Positions 42,251 through 46,462 of a DNA stretch of 46,462 bases are shown here, piece after piece. Every line of letters begins with the position of its first letter. The first letter of the stretch is position 1. A program made the position numbers and the translations under genes. The DNA lies in the NCBI GenBank assembly GCA_903891095.1, contig CAITDI010000007.1, positions 1 through 46,462 on the forward strand, in the 5' to 3' direction. The notes under the pieces were generated by a model. The model was not told where the DNA came from and ran no database searches. It saw nothing but the letters and a program-made list of their open reading frames with translations. Source of the DNA: an uncultured bacterium. Lineage in GTDB: Bacteria > Planctomycetota > Phycisphaerae > Phycisphaerales > SM1A02.

Positions 42251-43611
42251 GGTTGGCTCCTGCGTTCGCCGCGGTCATCGCGGCGGGGGGAGCATTGTCT
42301 ACCACGGCACGCGCCGACTGGTCGCGCCCGCACGGCGGAATCGCCGCGATTGCGCCGCTTTCGGCGCGCCATCCGCAGGACGGCCCGCATTGCGACCTGC
42401 GCTTTCGCGTCGAGCAGAGCGAGTTCGTCGCCGAGATCGCGATGAACCTCGTGATGATCGACTGGCTCATGGTCGTGCCGCGCGAGGATCCTGAGCGGAT
42501 CGACGCGAGCGAGCTCGCGGCGCTCGAGCCGCGGCTCAAGGAGTACTTCGGCGCGCAGATGCCCGTGACGATCGATGGCGTGCGCGTGGCGCCGCTGCTG
42601 CGCGACGTGTCGATCAACAACCCGGATGAGGCGCTGCTGCCGCTCTTTCCCGTGAGCGGTTGGCGCGGGCTTCGCAAGGTCTCGTTCAAGCTCGTGTTCC
42701 CGCTGAAATCAGCGCCGAACGAGATCTCGATCGTGTGGCCCGCGTATCCGCCGGATCTCCTCAGCGTGCTTGCCGCAAAGCCGCCGCTCGACATCGCGGC
42801 GGAGTGGACCGCGGACGGGCTTCGCTCGCAGATCCTGTTCACGCGCGCGGAACCTGGCTACACCTGGCATCGGCCGAAGGGCGGCGTCGCGGCGCGGCTT
42901 GAGTCGGTGCCTGTTCCGCCCGCGCCGCAGCCGCTCGTGCCCGCATGGGCGACGCTCGCGGCGATGGTCTTGGTGCTGGCGGTCCTGATCACGAAGGCAC
43001 GCGGCCGCTCGTGGACGAACGCACTCGTCCGCGGCGCGATCGGCGCAGCGCTCGTGGTGATCGTGCGTCCGGCGGGTCCGCCGTATCTCGCATTCGGCTC
43101 GCGCGCGGCGCCCAAGCTGACCGACGACGAGGCGTCGAAGGCCTTCGAGGCGCTGCACGCGAACCTCTATCGCGCCTTCGACTACGACGAGGAGCGCGCG
43201 GTCTACGACGCGCTTGCGCACAGCGTGGCAGGGCCGCTGCTCGAGGAAACGTATCTCTCCGTGCGCCGCGCGCTCGTCGTCGAGGACGAAGGCGGCGCGA
43301 TGAGCCGCGTCGTCGCGGTGCGTCCGCTCTCCACCAAGATCGCCTCGCAAGGCGAGATCGATGTGAACGGTCGCGCGACGCCCGCGTTCGTGATCGAGTC
43401 GACATGGCAGGTCGACGGCCGCGTGACGCACTGGGGTCACACGCACGACCGCACCAATGAGTACGACGGCCGTTTCGTCGTCGCCGCCGAAGGCGACGGC
43501 TGGCGCATCCACGACGCGGAAATCACGCGCCAGGAGCGCGTCGATGGTGGCGCGACAACGCCGCCGCCAACGACGAAGAAGCCGTCGGCACCTGAAGACG
43601 AAGAGCTCTAG
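42181..43611 (+). CDS. Membrane/exported protein of unknown function
   Basis: 476 aa from the ATG at 42181. A long basic n-region (PTTQRPRPREACARTSRLRS) precedes a hydrophobic stretch, AWLAPAFAAVIAAGGAL, ending at TTARADW, so export is likely. The first half is strand-rich (FRVEQSEFVAEIAMNLVMID), then two hydrophobic segments at about 260-285 (AWATLAAMVLVLAVLITKA) and 295-312 suggest a membrane anchor. The C-terminal part contains DDEASKAFEALHANLYRAFD and a beta-rich domain that recurs in planctomycete proteins. I know no named family. No ATG is available after 42250 in frame, so the start either overlaps the M28 gene or uses a rare codon. Confidence 0.7.
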   Translation: MPTTQRPRPREACARTSRLRSSAWLAPAFAAVIAAGGALSTTARADWSRPHGGIAAIAPLSARHPQDGPHCDLRFRVEQSEFVAEIAMNLVMIDWLMVVPREDPERIDASELAALEPRLKEYFGAQMPVTIDGVRVAPLLRDVSINNPDEALLPLFPVSGWRGLRKVSFKLVFPLKSAPNEISIVWPAYPPDLLSVLAAKPPLDIAAEWTADGLRSQILFTRAEPGYTWHRPKGGVAARLESVPVPPAPQPLVPAWATLAAMVLVLAVLITKARGRSWTNALVRGAIGAALVVIVRPAGPPYLAFGSRAAPKLTDDEASKAFEALHANLYRAFDYDEERAVYDALAHSVAGPLLEETYLSVRRALVVEDEGGAMSRVVAVRPLSTKIASQGEIDVNGRATPAFVIESTWQVDGRVTHWGHTHDRTNEYDGRFVVAAEGDGWRIHDAEITRQERVDGGATTPPPTTKKPSAPEDEEL

Positions 43612-43639
43612 GCCTTAGGACGCTCTAGGCCGCAGGACT
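43606..43639 (+). repeat. 17-bp tandem duplication over a stop codon
   Basis: CTCTAGGCCTTAGGACG (43606-43622) is followed by CTCTAGGCCGCAGGACT. The first unit contains the TAG stop of the 476-aa gene; the second repeats the TAG. Confidence 0.75.
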
Positions 43640-43664
43640 TTGGAGCAGCAGGCGGGTCACGCCG

Positions 43665-44066
43665 TTACGACACGCGCGAGCCGGCCTTGACCGGCTTCTG
43701 CACGCTGAGCACGACGACGTCGCGCTCGTCCGCGCCAGGCTTCGCTTCGCCGGATGGCGCAGCGCCCTCTGCGAGCGGCTTGAGGTCGCTCGCGGCGAGG
43801 ATCATGCCTTGGCTGACTTCGCCACGCAGCTGGCGCGGCTCGAGGTTGGCGACGATCACGACCTGCTTGCCGACCAGGCTCGCAGGGTCGTACCACGCAC
43901 GGATACCCGCGCAGACCTGACGGCCTTCGGGAGTGCCGTCGTCGAGACGGATCTTGAGCAGCTTGTCTGCGTTCGGATGCGGCTCCGCGGACAGGACCGT
44001 CGCGACGCGCAGGTCAAGCTTGGCGAAATCCTCAAACTTGATCGTGGGGATCGGCTCGGTGGTCAT
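43665..44066 (-). CDS. tRNA-binding domain protein (MetG-beta/CsaA-like)
   Basis: 133 aa. It is an OB-fold EMAP-type tRNA-binding domain: IKFEDFAKLDLRVATVLSAE, HPNADKLLKIRLDDG, VVIVANLEPRQLRGEVSQGM. This is the same module as the C-terminal part of methionyl-tRNA synthetase, in separate form (MetG beta or CsaA). The tail (ERDVVVLSVQKPVKAGSRVS) is extended. It probably binds tRNA or, in the CsaA case, has chaperone activity; I cannot separate the two. It follows the PpiD-like gene by 53 bp on the same strand. Confidence 0.85.
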   Translation of the reverse strand: MTTEPIPTIKFEDFAKLDLRVATVLSAEPHPNADKLLKIRLDDGTPEGRQVCAGIRAWYDPASLVGKQVVIVANLEPRQLRGEVSQGMILAASDLKPLAEGAAPSGEAKPGADERDVVVLSVQKPVKAGSRVS

Positions 44067-44119
44067 ATCTGGAGATCACAGCGGTGTGTCGTGTCTGTCG
44101 GTTGATGAACGGGCGCAGA

Positions 44120-46048
44120 TCAGGCGCCAGAGCCGGCGGGAGCGTCAGCTGCGCCGGGCTTCTTCTTGTCCGAGCGCGTGAGCTTGAAGTCGTAGCGCTT
44201 GGCCAACGCGTCGTAGCTGAAGAGTTCGCGCGGGTTGATGGCGAACTCGGGATCGCGCGTGACGTTCATGATCGCGGCGCCGTTGCTGGTCACGATTCCG
44301 CCAGAGAGCTCGGCGAAGCGTTCCTGCGTGACGGGCTGGACTTCGGCGACCTGGATCACGACGAGCGCGAGCTGCTCCGGCACGGCGACGGCGATCGTGC
44401 GCTGCGCCGCGGGAAGCGCCGCGATGTCGCCGATCATCGGGAGCTTCGCAGCCTTCTCGATGATCGCGGCAACGGCCTTCGGGCTGTCGCCCAGAGTCGG
44501 AAGCTGCGTACCCATGCGGATGCCGTAGCCAATGAACTGCGGATTCGCCTGGCGGATCGGCTCCTTCGGGAACTCGACCGCAACGCCGTACTTCTCAGCG
44601 ACGGGGCGGATGCCCTCGGCGGCAACGGCAGCGGCGATCGCATCCTTGTTGGCGTCGAGCCACTCGAAGCGCTCGAGCGCGAGGACATCCTTCTCGACCT
44701 GCTCGCGCACGGCGGCGAGGTCGGTGGCGGCCTTCGACGGCTCTGCCGCGATCACGCGGAAGAAGTAGACGTCGCCAGTGTCGGCGGTCATCGCCGGGCT
44801 GGGGATGTTCACCTGAAGCGGCGCAATGCCGTTCGGGGTCGAAAGTTCCTTCACGCCGGCAACGAGCTGCGTCATGCGCATCTTGGTGCCGAACTTCTCG
44901 GTGGTCGACTTGCCGAGACCTTCGAGGGCCTCGAGGTCGCTCGCGGAAAGCCACGCATCGCCGCTCGACTTGTAGGCCGGCGCGGTGATGCTGAAGTCCG
45001 CAGCGATCGTCTGCGCGAGCGCCTGGAGCGACGGCATCTGCGAGGTCCAGTCGGCGGGCAGCACGAAGTAGCCGTCCGACTTCTTGAGCGAGCGCTGCAC
45101 GAGGCCGAGCTGGTCGGACGTGAACTTCGCGATCTCGTCGAGGCGCGCCTTGACGAGTTCATCGGTGGCCTTGGTGCGAACCGCGGCTTCGAAAGCGGGG
45201 AAGTTGGCCACGTCGATCGCGGTGCCGCCGAACTTGGTCGGGTCCTGCGCGAAGCGCTTCTTGAGCGCGAGCGTGGTGAGTTCCGGCGAGTTCGCGACGC
45301 TGGCCGCGACGGCTGCCTTGGAGATCGCGAGCCACTCGAGCTTGACGCGGTCGGCGACCTTGTAGCCAAACTTGTCCTTGCCGATCGCGGTGGCCATGGG
45401 GCGCGCGACGTCGGCGAACTTCTTGAGCTGCTCGTTGAGCTTCTCGTCGGTCGGAGCGGCGGCGGCAACAGCAGTGTTGGTGCGCGCGTCGATCACGAAC
45501 ATGTCGCCGCTCACGCCGAGAAGCGTCGAGGCGATGGAGTGCTTGAGGCGAAGGTCGCTGACGCGGTCCACGGACATCGCAAGCGAGAGGAGGCGATGCA
45601 CGCCCTGGAGCTTGCCGAGCGTGGTGAGCACGACGTCGGGGTTGGTGCCGCTCATGCTCGCGAGCTGCTTCACCACGTCATTCGGTGAGAGCTTCGCGCT
45701 GCCCGCGATCTGCGCGGCATACGCCTCGCCGTCGCCCTGGCCGCCGACGAAGCCAGCGAGCTGCGCTTCGTGCACGAGGAGCCACCAGTACGCGGGCTCC
45801 TTGTCGGCGCCGAGGCCAACCATCATCTGGTCGCGGAGCAGCTCGACGACGCGCAGTTCCTTCTGCGCCTCCTCGAGTTGTCCGCCAGTGACCTCGCCGC
45901 CTCCGGCGTAGGTCGCCCACAGCGAGCCGCTTACAGCGTTTTGCTGCGCGCAGCTCTGGATTGCGGACGGCATAAGGAACGCGATGAGCAGCAGGGTGCC
46001 GCCCACCACGAGGATCCACTGGTTGTACTGTCGGAGCAGCTTGAGCAT
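44120..46048 (-). CDS. Membrane-anchored SurA-N/PpiD-like periplasmic protein
   Basis: 642 aa. The N-terminus is a single anchor (LKLLRQYNQWILVVGGTLLL, then IAFLMPSAIQSC) with the basic residues inside, as in PpiD. The rest is a large, mostly helical periplasmic domain with repeated short helices (QEAQKELRVVELLRDQMMV-like, and LVKARLDEIAKFTSDQLG). The layout resembles SurA N-terminal chaperone domains, but I see no clear parvulin (PPIase) motif, unlike E. coli PpiD (623 aa). It could assist outer-membrane protein folding with the Skp-like proteins. A TACCTT box lies 11 nt before the ATG at 46048. The open frame up to 46165 has no signal and includes a terminator. Confidence 0.75.
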   Translation of the reverse strand: MLKLLRQYNQWILVVGGTLLLIAFLMPSAIQSCAQQNAVSGSLWATYAGGGEVTGGQLEEAQKELRVVELLRDQMMVGLGADKEPAYWWLLVHEAQLAGFVGGQGDGEAYAAQIAGSAKLSPNDVVKQLASMSGTNPDVVLTTLGKLQGVHRLLSLAMSVDRVSDLRLKHSIASTLLGVSGDMFVIDARTNTAVAAAAPTDEKLNEQLKKFADVARPMATAIGKDKFGYKVADRVKLEWLAISKAAVAASVANSPELTTLALKKRFAQDPTKFGGTAIDVANFPAFEAAVRTKATDELVKARLDEIAKFTSDQLGLVQRSLKKSDGYFVLPADWTSQMPSLQALAQTIAADFSITAPAYKSSGDAWLSASDLEALEGLGKSTTEKFGTKMRMTQLVAGVKELSTPNGIAPLQVNIPSPAMTADTGDVYFFRVIAAEPSKAATDLAAVREQVEKDVLALERFEWLDANKDAIAAAVAAEGIRPVAEKYGVAVEFPKEPIRQANPQFIGYGIRMGTQLPTLGDSPKAVAAIIEKAAKLPMIGDIAALPAAQRTIAVAVPEQLALVVIQVAEVQPVTQERFAELSGGIVTSNGAAIMNVTRDPEFAINPRELFSYDALAKRYDFKLTRSDKKKPGAADAPAGSGA

Positions 46049-46137
46049 GGTCGTTCGGGAAGGTATCGGAAAGCCGTGGTCGTCGCGATACAAAGAAACG
46101 ACGGGAAGCAACGGAAATATTGATGTAGGAAAGAAAT

Positions 46138-46163
46138 GAGGCCGGAGCTTGCGCTCCGGCCTC
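46138..46163 (-). terminator. Rho-independent terminator of rpsD
   Basis: A perfect 11-bp stem GAGGCCGGAGC/GCTCCGGCCTC with a 4-nt loop, followed on the minus strand by ATTTCTTTCC. It lies about 40 nt after the rpsD stop codon. Confidence 0.88.
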
Positions 46164-46204
46164 ACGGTTGTGTTCCGGAGGGGTGCCGAAAGTCGGCGCG
46201 ACCT

Positions 46205-46462
46205 TTAGCGGTAGAACTCGACGATCAGGTTCGTGTTCACGTCGAAGGGGATCTGGTCCGAGGTCGGACGGGAGACGCACTTCGCCGAGAGTTCGGCCGG
46301 ATTGACGGCGATCCAACCCGGGACCTGGTGGCCCGGGATCGATTCCATCTGCTCGCGGCAGAGCTTCTGGATGCCCTCGCGGACGGTGACGACGTCACCG
46401 ACCGAGATGGAGTACGACGGGCGGTCGACCTTCTTGCCGTTCACGAGCACGTGACCGTGCAC
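46205..46462 (-). CDS. rpsD: 30S ribosomal protein S4, C-terminal part (cut by window edge)
   Basis: The last 85 residues of S4 are present. The S4 RNA-binding motif GHVLVNGKKVDRPSYSISVG opens the fragment, then DVVTVREG, QVPGWIAVNPAELSAKCVSR and the end LIVEFYR, typical of S4. The start lies beyond base 46462. S4 nucleates assembly of the 30S body. The stop is TAA at 46205-46207. A strong terminator follows, so this is the end of its operon. Confidence 0.95.
   Translation of the reverse strand: MHGHVLVNGKKVDRPSYSISVGDVVTVREGIQKLCREQMESIPGHQVPGWIAVNPAELSAKCVSRPTSDQIPFDVNTNLIVEFYR

Noticed and set aside
46049-46165. Extension of the PpiD-like frame to 46165
   Set aside because: It would run through the rpsD terminator stem, and the membrane anchor that starts the family begins at 46048.

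Overview
The window is GC-rich chromosomal DNA that is almost fully coding. The best guess for the source is a planctomycete of the Phycisphaerae/Phycisphaerales type. The reasons are three secreted proteins ending in the short Trp-Gly-rich 'GC-type' dockerin module typical of that group, a complete lipid A and outer-membrane assembly cluster (bamA, two OmpH/Skp genes, lpxD, an lpxC-fabZ fusion, lpxA), and zinc-ribbon membrane proteins of planctomycete style. The assignment is an inference from protein style, not a database match. I found no phage, transposase, plasmid, CRISPR or rRNA.

Layout. 1-5 kb: an NTF2-like secreted protein, glycerol dehydrogenase, a GNAT acetyltransferase, a choice-of-anchor-L/dockerin protein and a fatty acid desaturase. 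5-10 kb: a DUF3891 protein and two paralogous patatin-like phospholipases on either side of a HAF-repeat/dockerin protein. 9.9-11.4 kb: arsenate reductase and arsenite methyltransferase. 11.5-16.7 kb: a secreted GH13 amylase with dockerin, adenine deaminase, a DinB-family protein and an SRPBCC protein. 16.7-23.5 kb: a small zinc-ribbon protein overlapping an alpha/beta-hydrolase, a zinc-ribbon membrane protein, a large secreted protein of unknown function, an FeS-type photolyase and a small membrane protein. 23.6-28.8 kb: initiator tRNA, the ABC-F protein EttA, a carbonic-anhydrase-like protein without its zinc ligands, an M24 peptidase and two unknown proteins. 28.9-36.4 kb: the lipid A/OMP biogenesis cluster on the minus strand. 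36.5-46.5 kb: gcvT, a 190-bp tandem repeat, a primary-type sigma factor, a UVR-motif protein, an M28 peptidase with PDZ domain, a membrane protein of unknown function, a tRNA-binding protein, a PpiD/SurA-N-like anchored protein and the C-terminal part of ribosomal protein S4.

How the genes fit together. The lpx/bam cluster makes the lipid A precursor and inserts outer-membrane proteins. The Skp-like chaperones, and possibly the PpiD-like protein, would act in the periplasm on the same clients. ArsC and ArsM form a reduce-then-methylate arsenic pathway. The dockerin proteins, amylase, M28 peptidase and patatins are the exported degradative set.

The most interesting signals are not in protein content. 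First, about eighteen genes carry a -10-like TANNNT or near-match whose 3' end lies only 5-9 nt before the start codon, usually with no Shine-Dalgarno sequence, which points to widespread leaderless transcription. In two cases the upstream gene's TAG stop codon forms the first three bases of the box. Second, many spacers carry short tandem repeats of different unit length, several of which duplicate or abut a stop codon. Third, a 190-bp tandem repeat with nested and competing stems lies between gcvT and the sigma factor gene. I did not find a convincing new multi-gene system; most of the window is core chromosome.
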